A DNA stretch of 64,000 nt. Origin: Nocardiopsis sp. CNR-923. Its GTDB lineage: Bacteria; Actinomycetota; Actinomycetes; Streptosporangiales; Streptosporangiaceae. The position numbers and the translations under genes are program-made. Under the pieces are notes generated by a model. The model did no database searches. It was given only the letters and a program-made list of their open reading frames with translations, and was not told the DNA's origin. Location of the stretch: assembly GCF_001942255.1 (NCBI RefSeq), contig NZ_MKKC01000073.1, forward strand, positions 1 through 64,000, in the 5' to 3' direction. Shown here one piece after another: positions 44,933 through 54,201 of this stretch (positions within the stretch are counted from its first letter, which is position 1; every line of letters starts with the position of its first letter).

Positions 44933-46409
44933 ATGCGCAAGCACCACACGAGGTGGGTCGCGCTCCTGGGCGCCGCCACGCTCTCGACCACCGGGCTGAC
45001 AGGCCTCGCGGGGCCGGCGGTGGCGGCGGACGACAAGGACCCGCGGGTGATGGACTGGCCGATGGTCGAGCAGGCGGTCTCCTCGTACAGGCTCGACGGG
45101 TTCGAGATCGGGTACCTGCCGCCCGGGTTGGACCGATACGGGATCAACGCCTCCTCGCTCTTGGACCGGCGGGGCAACAGCCAGTCGCAGATCTCGTGGG
45201 TGCAGGGACCCGACGAGCTCTACGGGCGGGTGATGGTCCTGCGCTCGGAGCAGATCCAGAATCTGGAGGACCTGCGGGAACTGCGGTACGCCCACCTGCC
45301 CGAGCGGGGCCTGGAACGCGTGGACGCGATGGGTGACCTCCAGCGCGACGCCTACGTCTCCGAGGCCACGGGCGACATGTTCTGGTTGGTGGAACCGGGG
45401 GTGGCGGTCGCCACCCACCTGCGGCCCGAGCGCTGGGACGGCGACGAGCTCCGGCGGATGGCCGAGTCAGTGGTCGAGCTGACGGACACGGACGCGAGGA
45501 GGAGCAGGAGGAGGGCGCCGAGGGCGCCGCCCAGGAGGAGGCCGACGAGGCCGGAGAGACCGGGGAGAACGAGGCCGCCGAGGAGGGCGAGTCGCCCGTG
45601 GTGGAGGCCCCGGGTGCGCGGACACCGCGGCGGAGGAGACCGGTGAGACCCAGGGGGCCGAGGAGGCCGCCGAGCAGGACGCAGGGACGGTCGAGGGCGC
45701 CACTGGCGGGGCCGCCGAGGCACAGGGGCCCGCGCAGGACGACCAAACCGCTGATCAGGCTCCGGAGAGCGGCGCGTTCGACGGGGTCGAGGTGACCCAG
45801 ACGTCGATCGGGGGCGCACCCGAGGAGGCGGCCGAGGACGCCGATGACACGTCGGAGGCGGCCGAGGAGAGCGCCGGGCAGGACACCGGGACGGCCGAGG
45901 GCGAGACCGCCGGAGCGGCGGGCACGGAGTCCGAACTGCCCGAGGGGGTCAGCGCTCGGCGCGTCAAACAGTGCCTGATCGACGAGTTCGTGGTCTTCGA
46001 GTACGACGACGCGGACCGGGAGGGGACCGGCCGAGCGCCGGGCGAGGGCGTTGAGCGTCCGCTGACCCGCGAACAGCTGACCGACCAGGAGCGGGACCAG
46101 CTGCTCGCCACCGTCTGGTACCACGGCACCGATGACGAGAAGGAGGCGGCGATCGACCTCTGCGCCGACAGCCTCGGTGTGGAGCGCACCGACGTGGAGT
46201 CCGTGCTCACCCAGATCGCCGACCTGATCGCCCAGCTCGTGCGGGATGCCGAGGAGAACGCCACCGAGGGCATGGACCAGGTGACCGTCTCCAACCAGAC
46301 GCTCACTCCCGGGCTGGGCGGGGCGGGCGGCCTGGAGACCGTGGACGACGAGGAGTGGGAGGAGCTGTGGAGCTCCCTGCCCTGGTCCTTCGAGATCAAG
46401 GTCCCGTGA
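44933..46409 (+). CDS. Secreted acidic low-complexity protein, two one-base frameshifts
   Basis: About 492 residues after repair. Signal peptide MRKHHTRWVALLGAATLSTTGLTGLAGPAVAADD, in outline, with a likely cleavage at AVA-AD. A folded part (residues about 35-185) starts DPRVMDWPMVEQAVSSYRLDGFEIGYLPPGLDRYG and carries no known motif. A roughly 130-residue Glu/Ala/Gly-rich stretch (EEEQEEGAEGAAQ type) follows, then a C-terminal domain with conserved Cys pairs (VKQCLIDEFVVFEYD and AIDLCADSLGVE). Frame shifts near 45495 and 45612 lie in repetitive GAG/GCC codons. The product is probably extracellular. The family is unknown, and no sorting signal is seen. Confidence 0.68.
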
Positions 46410-46910
46410 CGCGCCCGACGTGACCTGATGAGGGGTCCCCGTGGGGTGTGCGAGCGTCCCCGCGGGGTGTAGGAGGACGCCACCGCGCGAGACGAGCAGT
46501 GGGGTGACCGCGGAGCCCGACCCTCGGACGCACCCATGGGACGTGTCCCGGGTCTCCCCGGGGACGTGACCGCGCGACGTGACCGTGAAGGCCGCCCCGT
46601 GAGGCGGTCGCCCGACGCGTGTGGCCGGTCGGACGGAGTGGGAGGCGTTCCGGCCGGCAGCACGAAGTCGTCGGGGGGCCGGGACCCCCCGAATCAATGG
46701 TGGCCCGGGATGGGGAGTGACGCCACCCCCGGGGCATCTGCCTGTGGACGACCGGTCACCGTGCGCTTCGACCCGTGGGCGACGCTCGGCGGGGCGCGCT
46801 CGTGGGATACGGTCGCAGCGACGGTCGGCCCCGGCCGCACCAGAGCCGCACGCGCCCCCGTCCGGACGCCGCCCCCGTCCGATCACCGCCCGCGACCCGC
46901 GAGGAGTGCC
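46410..46910. other. Intergenic region with short tandem repeats, no gene recognised
   Basis: 500 bases before ggt. GTCCCCGTGGGGTGT (46435-46449) and GTCCCCGCGGGGTGT (46456-46470) form a tandem repeat with period 21. ACGTGACC occurs three times between 46418 and 46585. Each GTCCCC(G)GGGG block is a small palindrome. No promoter, RNA or ORF could be supported. Confidence 0.4.
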
Positions 46911-48709
46911 ATGCCAGGTTTCACCACGCGCCCCCAACTGCGCGGCGACTTCGGGATGGTCGCCTCCACGCACTGGCTCGCCAGCGCCACCGGCATGTCG
47001 GTACTCGAACGGGGCGGCAACGCCTTCGACGCGGCGGTCGCCGCGGGTTTCACCCTCCAGGTCGTCGAACCCCACCTCAACGGCCCCGGCGGCGAGGTCC
47101 CGGTGATCTTCCAGGCCGCCGGGGGCTCACCGCGCGTGCTGTGCGGACAGGGCGTAGCGCCCGCCGCCGCCACCGTCGAGGCCTTCGCGGGCATGGACCT
47201 CATCCCGGGCGACGGCGTGCTGGCCGCCACCGTCCCCGGCTCCTTCGACGCCTGGATGCTGCTCCTGCGCGACCACGGCACCATGACCGTGCGCGACGTC
47301 CTCGACCACGCCATCGGCCTCGCCGAACGCGGCTACCCCGTCCTGGAGCGCATCGGCGAGACCGTCGCCGCCCTCGCCCCCGTCTTCTCCCGGCACTGGC
47401 CCGGATCCGCGGAGGTCTACCTCTCCCGCGGCACCGCGCCCAGACCCGGTTCCCGTCTGCGCAACCCCGCCCTGGCCGCCACCTACCGCCGTGTCGTCAC
47501 CGAGGCCGAGCACGCCGGGGCCGACCGGGAGGCCCAGATCGAGACGGCCCGGCGCGCGTGGTCGCGGGGGTTCGTCGCCGAGGCCGTGGGCGACTTCCTC
47601 TCGCGCCCGTGCCCGACGGCTCCGGCGTGCCCCGGCGCGCCCTGCTGACCGCGCAGGACATGGCCGACTGGAGTGCCTCCTACGAGGATCCGGTGAGCGT
47701 CGCGCACGGTGTGCACACCGTGCACAAGACAGGCCCTTGGGGGCAGGGGCCGGTCCTACTCCAACAGTTGCAGATCGCCGAGGCGCTGGGCACGGCCCAC
47801 GACGTGCGGGAGGGCGTCAGCGCCGAGTTCGTGCACCGGGTCACCGAGGGCGCCAAGCTCGCCTTCGCCGACCGTGAGGCCTGGTACGGCGACCCCGACC
47901 ACGTCGACGTCCCGCTCAAGGAACTCCTGGGCGCCGACCACGCCGCAGGGCTCGCGCGGCTCGTCGACGACACCCGGGCCAACCTCGCGCCGCGCCCCGG
48001 GCCGGTCGAGGGGCGCACCCCCTTCGAACCGCCCGTGCACACACCCGGCACGGTTCCCGCCGACCGGACCACCGGCGAGCCCACGGTCGGCCCCACCGGC
48101 GCCACCCCCGCCGACCTGCGCGGTGACACCTGCCACGTGGACGTGGTCGACGCGCACGGCAACATGATCTCGGCCACGCCCAGCGGCGGCTGGCTCTCCA
48201 GCTCCCCGGTCATCCCCACTCTGGGCTTCCCGCTCGGCACCCGGGCACAGATGTTCTGGCTCGACCCCTCCTCGCCCAACGCGCTCGCGCCCCGCAAGCG
48301 CCCGCGCACCACCCTGTCCCCCACGCTCGTCACCCGGCAGGACGGGCAGGCGGTCCTGGCGATCGGCACCCCCGGCGGTGACCAGCAGGACCAGTGGACG
48401 TTCACCGCCCTGCTGCGGATCCTCCACGGTGTCGACGACCTCCAGGAGGCCCTGGACACCCCGATGTTCCACACCAGCTCCTTCCCGAGTTCCTTCCACC
48501 CGCGGGAGACCGTCCCGGGCCACCTGATCGTCGAACGGGGCGTCGGCGAGGACGTCGTCGCCGAACTGCTCCGCCGCGGACACCGCGTCGAGGTCGCCCG
48601 CCCCTGGACGCTCGGCCGGTTGGCCGCCGTGGCCCGCGACCCGGACTCGGGCGAGCTACGGGCCGCCGCCGACGCCCGCGCCTCGCAGGGGTATGCGGCC
48701 GGGCGCTGA
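46911..48709 (+). CDS. ggt: Gamma-glutamyltransferase (YwrD-like), one-base frameshift
   Basis: About 599 residues. N-terminal chain has GMSVLERGGNAFDAAVAAGFTLQVVEPHLNGPGGEV, in outline, the conserved GGNAxDAA and EPHxxGxGG motifs. The autoprocessing Thr is expected in GDTCHVDVVDAHGNMISATPSGGWL, where Cys follows the Thr. LGFPLGTRAQMFWL and RPRTTLSPTLVTRQ finish the small chain. It removes the gamma-glutamyl group of glutathione-type substrates; no signal peptide is seen, in line with the cytoplasmic YwrD-type group. ATG 46911 follows GAGGAG. The frame changes near 47607. The last 20 residues differ from typical ends. Confidence 0.88.
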
Positions 48710-48720
48710 ACGGCGCGGGA

Positions 48721-48840
48721 TCGAACGCCGGAGGCGATGGCCGCCGACCGTGTCGGCCCCCGCGGAGTCGAACGCCGCGGGTGGGGTCGAACACGCGGGG
48801 AACGGCTCCGAACAACCCGGACCATGCCCGAACGCCGCGT
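48721..48840. repeat. TCGAACGCCGCGGG-type repeats upstream of the RNA promoter
   Basis: TCGAACGCCG occurs at 48721-48730 and 48768-48777, a variant TCGAACACGCGGGG at 48787-48800, and CCGAACGCCGCG near 48829. The middle two have a 19-base period. They sit 45-165 bases upstream of the candidate promoter of the C-rich RNA, so they could be operator sites. Confidence 0.4.
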
Positions 48841-48884
48841 CGTCAGGGCCTGTCGCGCACACGGTCCCGGCTGATCGGATCCTC

Positions 48885-48914
48885 TTGCCAAATCGTCCGG
48901 GCACTGCTTATGTA
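48885..48914 (+). promoter_or_regulatory. Candidate sigma-70-type promoter for the C-rich RNA
   Basis: TTGCCA at 48885-48890, an 18-base spacer, TATGTA at 48909-48914. Transcription would start near 48921. Actinobacterial housekeeping promoters use TTGaca-N17/18-TAnnnT, which this matches well. Confidence 0.45.
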
Positions 48915-48920
48915 GACCCT

Positions 48921-49137
48921 GTGCGACGGGACCCCCGGTATCGACCGGTCGTGCGTCCCCTCAGAACTCAATACCACCGAATACAGGGTGCGTGCGCTGT
49001 CTCCCCCTCCCTCAGCGACGACCCTGTCCCCCCTCCTGAACCGAGGCCTGCCTTCCCCTCCCGGCTGGGTTCTTCGGACAAGGAGAGACGAGCGGGCCGT
49101 GGTGCCACCGACGCGGTGACACCACGGCCCGCTCTTG
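48921..49137 (+). ncRNA. Candidate 6C-like small RNA with C-rich hairpin loops
   Basis: A promoter-to-terminator unit without an ORF. Hairpin 1 spans 48983-49027: ACAGGGT/ACCCTGT, then CGT/ACG and CGCTG/CAGCG with two bulged Gs, closing on a loop TCTCCCCCTCCCT (49000-49012). A linker CCCCCCTCCT follows (49028-49037). Hairpin 2 spans 49038-49072: GAACC/GGTTC and GCC/GGC around a loop TGCCTTCCCCTCCC. A strong terminator ends it at 49090-49134. Tandem hairpins with C-rich loops are the hallmark of actinobacterial 6C RNA. The loops can pair with GGGAGG ribosome sites. The 6C assignment is made from pattern, not from a covariance search. Confidence 0.55.
49090..49134. terminator. Terminator of the RNA and of the NlpC/P60 gene
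   Basis: GAGCGGGCCGTGGTG at 49090-49104 pairs perfectly (15 bp) with CACCACGGCCCGCTC at 49120-49134, and TTGTT follows on the + strand. It sits 31 bases beyond the minus-strand stop at 49166, so it can serve both directions. Confidence 0.75.
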
Positions 49138-49165
49138 TTCCGGCGAGGAGGGGAGCCGCGCGGGG

Positions 49166-50326
49166 TCAGGTCCGCACGCGCACCACGCCCGCGAAGCTCG
49201 CCGTCCGCACCTCGGTCACGCGCACGTCCAGACCGGTGCGCGGTGCCTCCAGCATCATGCCGTCGCCCAGGTAGATGGCCACGTGCGAGATGTAGTCGGG
49301 CGCGGTCGGGTCCGAGCGCCAGAAGAGCAGGTCGCCGCGCTCGGCGTCCTCGAAGTCGACGCGTTCACCAGCGTTCCACTGGTCGTGCGTGACGCGGGGG
49401 ATGTCCACGCCCGCCTCGCGGAAGGCCCACTGCAGCAGTCCCGAGCAGTCGAAGCCGCCCTCGGGGGTCTGGCCGCCCCACACGTAGGGCACGCCGATCT
49501 GACTCTCAGCGTGGGCGATGACGCGCTCGATGACCGAGGGGGGAACGGTCTGGCCGGGCTCGGCCGGCGCGTCGGCGTCGGCGACCAACTGGAGGGAGAC
49601 GTCCTCGCCCAGGGTGTCCGACAGAGCGTCGAACAGCGCCCACAGGTCCGCGTCGGGGGCGGACACGAGCAGCGCGTTGCCCTCGGGCATCCCCAGTTCG
49701 GCGGCGCGGTCGCGGGAGACGAGGGCGTCGATCCCGGCGATGCCGGAGGTGGCGTGCGTCCAGACCTCCAGGTCCACCTGGCCCCGGCCGCCCGCGACGC
49801 TCACCTCGCTGCCCAACGCGAGGTCGCGCTCGGTGCCGACCGTGTTCGACAGGGCGATGCGGCCCTCGGCGACGCCCTGCCAGATCTCGTCCGACTCCGC
49901 GGAGGGGGCGGGGGCGTGGTTGCGGAAGGTCGAGGGGTCGACGCCGAGCACGGAGGTGGGTTCTCCGTCGATCCCGACGCGCGCCGCGTCCACGGTCACG
50001 ACGTGTTCGACGCCTTCGATGCCGCGGACCGCCCTGACCGCCTCGCGGGGCAGGCTCTCCGGGGCGACGGCGAAGTACTCGACGCTGCGTGCCTCCCGGA
50101 AGGGGGCGACGCGTGCGTCACGTCGCAGCGCGTCGGCGTCGGCGACGTCGGGGGCGCCCTCGTCAGGGGCGACTCCGCTGGGGCTCTGGTCGGCGGCGAG
50201 TCGGTCGGTGACGGGCGGCCGGTCCTCGACGACCGGCTCCGCCCACGCGGGGGTCGCCCCGAGGGCGGTGAAGGCGACCGCGAACGCGGCGGTGGTTCCC
50301 GCACATGATCTGAAACGGCTCCGCAC
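49166..50326 (-). CDS. NlpC/P60 peptidoglycan endopeptidase (RipA-like)
   Basis: 386 residues. A signal peptide (MRSRFRSCAGTTAAFAVAFTALGATPAWAE) is followed by an N-terminal region of about 220 residues with no clear fold (RSVEYFAVAPESLPREAVRAV, PTSVLGVDPSTFRN), possibly two small alpha/beta repeats. The catalytic domain begins AHAESQIGVPYVWGGQTPEGGFDCSGLLQWAF with the nucleophilic Cys. The His is in YISHVAIYLGDG, and Glu of MMLEAPRTG is the third residue, as in RipA rather than the classical His. It cleaves peptide bonds in the stem peptides of the cell wall. The upstream region shows no clear ydaO riboswitch. Confidence 0.88.
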   Translation of the reverse strand: MRSRFRSCAGTTAAFAVAFTALGATPAWAEPVVEDRPPVTDRLAADQSPSGVAPDEGAPDVADADALRRDARVAPFREARSVEYFAVAPESLPREAVRAVRGIEGVEHVVTVDAARVGIDGEPTSVLGVDPSTFRNHAPAPSAESDEIWQGVAEGRIALSNTVGTERDLALGSEVSVAGGRGQVDLEVWTHATSGIAGIDALVSRDRAAELGMPEGNALLVSAPDADLWALFDALSDTLGEDVSLQLVADADAPAEPGQTVPPSVIERVIAHAESQIGVPYVWGGQTPEGGFDCSGLLQWAFREAGVDIPRVTHDQWNAGERVDFEDAERGDLLFWRSDPTAPDYISHVAIYLGDGMMLEAPRTGLDVRVTEVRTASFAGVVRVRT

Positions 50327-50490
50327 GGGGGGATCTCACCCTTTCTGAGTACCGCCGGACGGGGATGGGGCACCCCTGGGGCAGCGGGCTGACGATACGT
50401 CCGGGTCCAAGAATGGGCGTAGCCGGGCAAGTTTGCAAGAAGTCCACGCCGTCCGGTAGCGGACACACGACGCCGCCTGTCCTGTTTCGG

Positions 50491-52161
50491 TCAGTGTCGT
50501 GCGTAATCGTCAGTGACGACCGTGTCCATGGGGAATCGGACCGGAGTGTCCCCGAACAGGGTGATCCGGGTGCGGGTTTCGGCGTCGGCGATGGCTCGCA
50601 GGGTCTCCCGCGCCATGGAGCAGGGAACGTGGAGGACGACCTCGTCGTGCACGAAGAAGACGATCCCGGCGCCTTCCGGCAGCGACGGCAGGCGTTGCCG
50701 GAGCGCCGCCAACAGGACGAGCGCCCACTCCGCGGCCGTGGCCTGCACGACGAAGTTGCGGGTGAAACGGCCGTGGGCGCGACGGCGGCGGTCACCGCCG
50801 GGATCGGCCACGACGGTCGGCCACGACGGCGGCGCGGGCGAGGTGCGCCCCAGCCACGAACGGACGGTCCCGCCCTCCTCGCCGGTCCGGGCCGCCCGGT
50901 CCACGTACTCCAGGGCCCGGGGGTAGAGGCGGCGCATGGTGCTCAGCAACGGGGCGGCGTCACCGGAGGTCTGGCCGTACATGGCCGCGAGCATGCCGAT
51001 CTTGGCGCGCTCGCGGTCACCGCCGACGTGGGAGGCCAGCCGGGCGTAGAGGTCGTCCTCCGCCGCCGCGGCCGCCAGGGCGTCGTCCCCGGACACGGCC
51101 GCCAGGACACGGGGTTCGAGCTGACCGGCGTCGGCGCGCACGAGCACCCAGCCCGGATCGGCCCGCACCGCCCCGCGCACGGCCTTGGGGATCTGGAGGG
51201 CGCCGCCGCCACGGGTGGCCCACCGGCCGGAGACGACCCCGCCGACCACGTAGTCGGGGTGGAAGCGGCCGAGCCGTTCGCCGTGCGGCCCGAGGCGCTC
51301 ACGCACCCAGGTGTCCAACCAGCCCCACCCGTTGGCGGAGTGCAGGCGGGAGAGCTCCTTGTAGCGCAGGAGCAGGGGAACCACGGGGTGGTCGACGCGT
51401 TCCAGCACCCAGGAGCGGGTCGACTCGACGGGGTGTCCGATCCCCGCCATCGCCCTGAGCACCTGTGCCGGGGAGTCCGGATTGACGTCGCGGCCGACGG
51501 TGTCGCTGATGCGCGCGGCCAGCTCGGCGAGGACGCGGGGCCGCTGCCCGGCCGGGGGCCGGGGTCCGAGCAGGACGGTGAGGATCTCGTCGTGGACGTC
51601 GGGTCGCCAGGGCAGCCCGTCGTGGCTCATCTCCGCCGCGGCCAGACCGCCCGCCGACTCCACCGCCGTCAGCAGCCTCATCCGCGACGAATCCGGTAGT
51701 TCGGCGGTGCGGCGCAGCTGGTCCTCGTGGACCTCGACCAGTGCGGCCAGGCGGTCGGTGCCCGGTGGGAGGGTGGAGCGGTCGGCCTCGAACAGGGCGG
51801 GCTGGGCGGCGGCGCCCTCCCCCGGGGGGCGCACCGGATCGTCGGGGACGGGACGGCCGTGCAACCGGGCCCAGGCCGCGCCCAGGGAGTGCGCCTCGTC
51901 GTGGCGCCCGCGGTATCCGAGGAGGAGCGCCTCGGTCAGAGCGACGTCGTGGCAGCGCGCCACGCGCACCCCGGCGCCGACCAGGTCGGGGTAGACGTCC
52001 TCGCTCGCGGACCACACCCAGCGCGGTCGCTCGGGGTGGGCGAGCTCGGCTCGGCGGACGGCGTCGGCGAGGTCGGTGACACGGCGGACCTGACCGGAGG
52101 CCTCACCGAGCTCCTGGAGCCAACCGCCGCCCTCGCCGTCGGCGACCAACGCTATCCGCAT
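50491..52161 (-). CDS. PolA-family DNA polymerase without a recognisable exonuclease site
   Basis: 556 residues, a stand-alone Klenow-type polymerase of the actinobacterial group usually annotated as bifunctional 3'-5' exonuclease/polymerase. Polymerase motifs are intact: RADAGQLEPRVLAAVS is motif A, with the catalytic Asp, Gln and Glu. DRERAKIGMLAAMYGQTSG is motif B with Arg, Lys and Tyr. FFVHDEVVLHVP is motif C with HDE. In the N-terminal 200 residues I see no DxE/DEDD exonuclease residues, so proofreading is doubtful. It has no 5'-3' exonuclease domain. It is probably an accessory repair polymerase. ATG 52161. Confidence 0.82.
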   Translation of the reverse strand: MRIALVADGEGGGWLQELGEASGQVRRVTDLADAVRRAELAHPERPRWVWSASEDVYPDLVGAGVRVARCHDVALTEALLLGYRGRHDEAHSLGAAWARLHGRPVPDDPVRPPGEGAAAQPALFEADRSTLPPGTDRLAALVEVHEDQLRRTAELPDSSRMRLLTAVESAGGLAAAEMSHDGLPWRPDVHDEILTVLLGPRPPAGQRPRVLAELAARISDTVGRDVNPDSPAQVLRAMAGIGHPVESTRSWVLERVDHPVVPLLLRYKELSRLHSANGWGWLDTWVRERLGPHGERLGRFHPDYVVGGVVSGRWATRGGGALQIPKAVRGAVRADPGWVLVRADAGQLEPRVLAAVSGDDALAAAAAEDDLYARLASHVGGDRERAKIGMLAAMYGQTSGDAAPLLSTMRRLYPRALEYVDRAARTGEEGGTVRSWLGRTSPAPPSWPTVVADPGGDRRRRAHGRFTRNFVVQATAAEWALVLLAALRQRLPSLPEGAGIVFFVHDEVVLHVPCSMARETLRAIADAETRTRITLFGDTPVRFPMDTVVTDDYARH

Positions 52162-52209
52162 GCTTCCAGTGTGACCCGCGATACCGACATTCCGCCCATA
52201 GCGGGATGG

Positions 52210-53130
52210 TCAACGCGCCGGGCGGACGACGTTGGCGAGTGGCTCGCCCGTGGCCCAGCGGGCCAACTGCCGGGCCAGGAAGGCACGCGCTCGGGGGTAG
52301 AAAGCCGACGACCCGCCCGCGACGTGCGGCGTGACGAGGACACCCGGCGCGTCCCACAACGGGTGGTCGGCCGGAAGCGGCTCCGGGTCGGTGACGTCCA
52401 GGGCCGCCCGGACACGACCGTTCTGCGCCAGCAGTGCCTCGGTGTCGAGGACCGGGCCGCGCCCCACGTTGACCACGAGAGCGTCGTCCCTCAGGAGGGC
52501 GAACTCCCGCGCGCCGAACAGGCCGCGCGTGCGCTCGGTGAGCGGCGTGACGAGAACGACGACGTCCGCGCCGGGCAGCAGGGCGTGCAGTTCGTCGACG
52601 CCGTGCACGCCCTCATCGGGGCGGGCGCGGCTGGCCACCCGCACGACCTCCGTCTCGAACGGGAGCAGGCGGCACTCCACCGCCTCGCCGATGCTGCCGT
52701 AGCCGATGACCATCACCCGGGAGTCGGCCAGCGAGCGCTGCGGAACCGGCCCCCAGCGGTGGTCCCTCTGGTCGAGGGCCCACCGGGGCAGGTCGCGCTG
52801 GGCCGCCAGCATCAGGGCGAGGGCGTGTTCGGCGGTGCTGGCGTCGTGCAGTCCGCGCCCGTTGCACAGCGTCACGTGCTCCGGAACGTGGGACAGGACG
52901 TGCTCGTACCCCGAGGACAGGAGTTGGACGACCTCCAGAGCGGGCATCCGCGCGATGATGTCCAGACGCGCGTCGGCGCCCTGGGTGGAGGGGGTGTACG
53001 GCACCTGGTAGAAGGCCACCTCCTCCAGTGCGGACTCGGGCGCCGCGCCTCCCCCGTACAGGTCCACGGCGCGTGGATCGGGGGCGTTGGCCCGGTTCTG
53101 CTCCCACTGCACGAGTGCTCGACCGCCCAT
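52210..53130 (-). CDS. D-2-hydroxyacid dehydrogenase (NAD-dependent)
   Basis: 306 residues. Rossmann motif VMVIGYGSIGEAVECRLLPF, an Arg in VNVGRGPVLDTEALL, the catalytic Glu region LDVTDPEPLPADHPLW and the catalytic His in VLVTPHVAGGSSAFYP. This is the classical D-specific group (D-lactate, phosphoglycerate and glyoxylate/hydroxypyruvate reductase-like). The substrate is not resolved. ATG 53130 has GAGGGAAC upstream and gives MGGRALVQWEQN; the longer 5' reading to 53355 has no ribosome site. It is upstream of the polymerase gene with a 48-base gap. Confidence 0.87.
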   Translation of the reverse strand: MGGRALVQWEQNRANAPDPRAVDLYGGGAAPESALEEVAFYQVPYTPSTQGADARLDIIARMPALEVVQLLSSGYEHVLSHVPEHVTLCNGRGLHDASTAEHALALMLAAQRDLPRWALDQRDHRWGPVPQRSLADSRVMVIGYGSIGEAVECRLLPFETEVVRVASRARPDEGVHGVDELHALLPGADVVVLVTPLTERTRGLFGAREFALLRDDALVVNVGRGPVLDTEALLAQNGRVRAALDVTDPEPLPADHPLWDAPGVLVTPHVAGGSSAFYPRARAFLARQLARWATGEPLANVVRPAR

Positions 53131-53382
53131 GTGGCTGTTCCCTCCGCTCTGCTGGCGCGCCCCCGGAAGCGGTGGGGACGCGCACCTGGGAACACGCGTT
53201 GGGGTCCTTGTCAGGCACCAGCCTAAGGCGTGTTCCGCGGACGCGTCCCCCGCTGCTCGGCGCCCCGGCACGACTACCGCCCGTTCCATCCATCGCAAGG
53301 ACCCCCGCCCTCGTTCCCTACTTCGGCCTCGCGGCGGGCGGCATCCACGGCACACGCCCTGGCCCGGCCCGTGCGGCGCCGG

Positions 53383-54201
53383 TCACCTCAGGGACCGCAC
53401 CAGTTCGTAGCAGGCGATGGCGGCCGCGGCGGTGACGTTGAGCGAGTCCACGTCCCGGTCGGCCATCGGGATGTGCACGCGTGCCGTGGCCCGGTCGAGC
53501 CAGCGTGCCGAGAGCCCCACCCCCTCGGTCCCCAGGAGCAGCCCGACCCGGTCCGACCGCACCAGTGCGGACATCGCGTCGCGCAGCGGCAGGGAGCCCT
53601 CCCCTGGGGTGAGTGCCATGAGGTGGAAACCGGCCTTCCGCAGCGTGTCCGGACCGCCGTACCAGTCGTCCAGCCGTGTGTACGGAAGGGTGAAGACCGC
53701 ACCCATCGACACCTTGACGGACCTCCGGTAGAGGGGGTCGGCGCAGCGCGGCGCGAGGACCACCGCGTCGACGCCCAGACCGGCGGCGCTGCGGAAGACG
53801 GCGCCCACGTTGGTGTGGTCCACCAGGTCCTCCAGCACGACGATGGTGCGCGCCCAGGCCAGGACGTCGTCGAGGTCGGGCAGCGGGCGCCGGTGGAAGG
53901 CGGCGAGCGCCCCCCTGTGCAGGTCGAACCCGACGAGCCGGTGGGCGGTGTCCTCACTGACCACGTAGAGCGGGGCGTTGCTGTCGGCCACCACGTCATC
54001 GAGCGCTTCGGCCCGCCGCTCGGTGAGCAGGAAGCTGCGGGGCTCGAAACCGGCGCGGGCCGCGCGGCGGATCACCTTCTCGCCCTCGGCCATGAAGAGC
54101 CCGTGCTCGGCCTCCAGGTGGCGGCGCAGGTTGACGTCGCGCAACCGGGTGTAGTCGGCCAGACGGGGATCGGCGGGGTCGGAGACCCTGATGGCGCTCA
54201 T
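53383..54201 (-). CDS. TrmH-family RNA 2'-O-methyltransferase (SpoU)
   Basis: 272 residues. N-terminal RNA-binding L30e-like domain (HGLFMAEGEKVIRRAARAG) and a C-terminal SPOUT knot. Motif 1 is DHTNVGAVFRSAAGLG with the catalytic Asn/Arg. Motif 2 is LLLGTEGVGLS and motif 3 IPMADRDVDSLNVTAAAAIACYE, which forms the trefoil knot and binds SAM. It methylates a ribose of tRNA or rRNA; the exact nucleotide cannot be told. ATG 54201. Confidence 0.92.
   Translation of the reverse strand: MSAIRVSDPADPRLADYTRLRDVNLRRHLEAEHGLFMAEGEKVIRRAARAGFEPRSFLLTERRAEALDDVVADSNAPLYVVSEDTAHRLVGFDLHRGALAAFHRRPLPDLDDVLAWARTIVVLEDLVDHTNVGAVFRSAAGLGVDAVVLAPRCADPLYRRSVKVSMGAVFTLPYTRLDDWYGGPDTLRKAGFHLMALTPGEGSLPLRDAMSALVRSDRVGLLLGTEGVGLSARWLDRATARVHIPMADRDVDSLNVTAAAAIACYELVRSLR

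Noticed and set aside
50327-50490. ydaO (cyclic di-AMP) riboswitch upstream of the NlpC/P60 gene.
   Set aside because: Cell-wall hydrolases in actinobacteria often have one, and an AAAGGGTGAGATC string near the start is suggestive. The other conserved blocks (GGGGAACC-type and paired P1) are not visible, so I do not call it.
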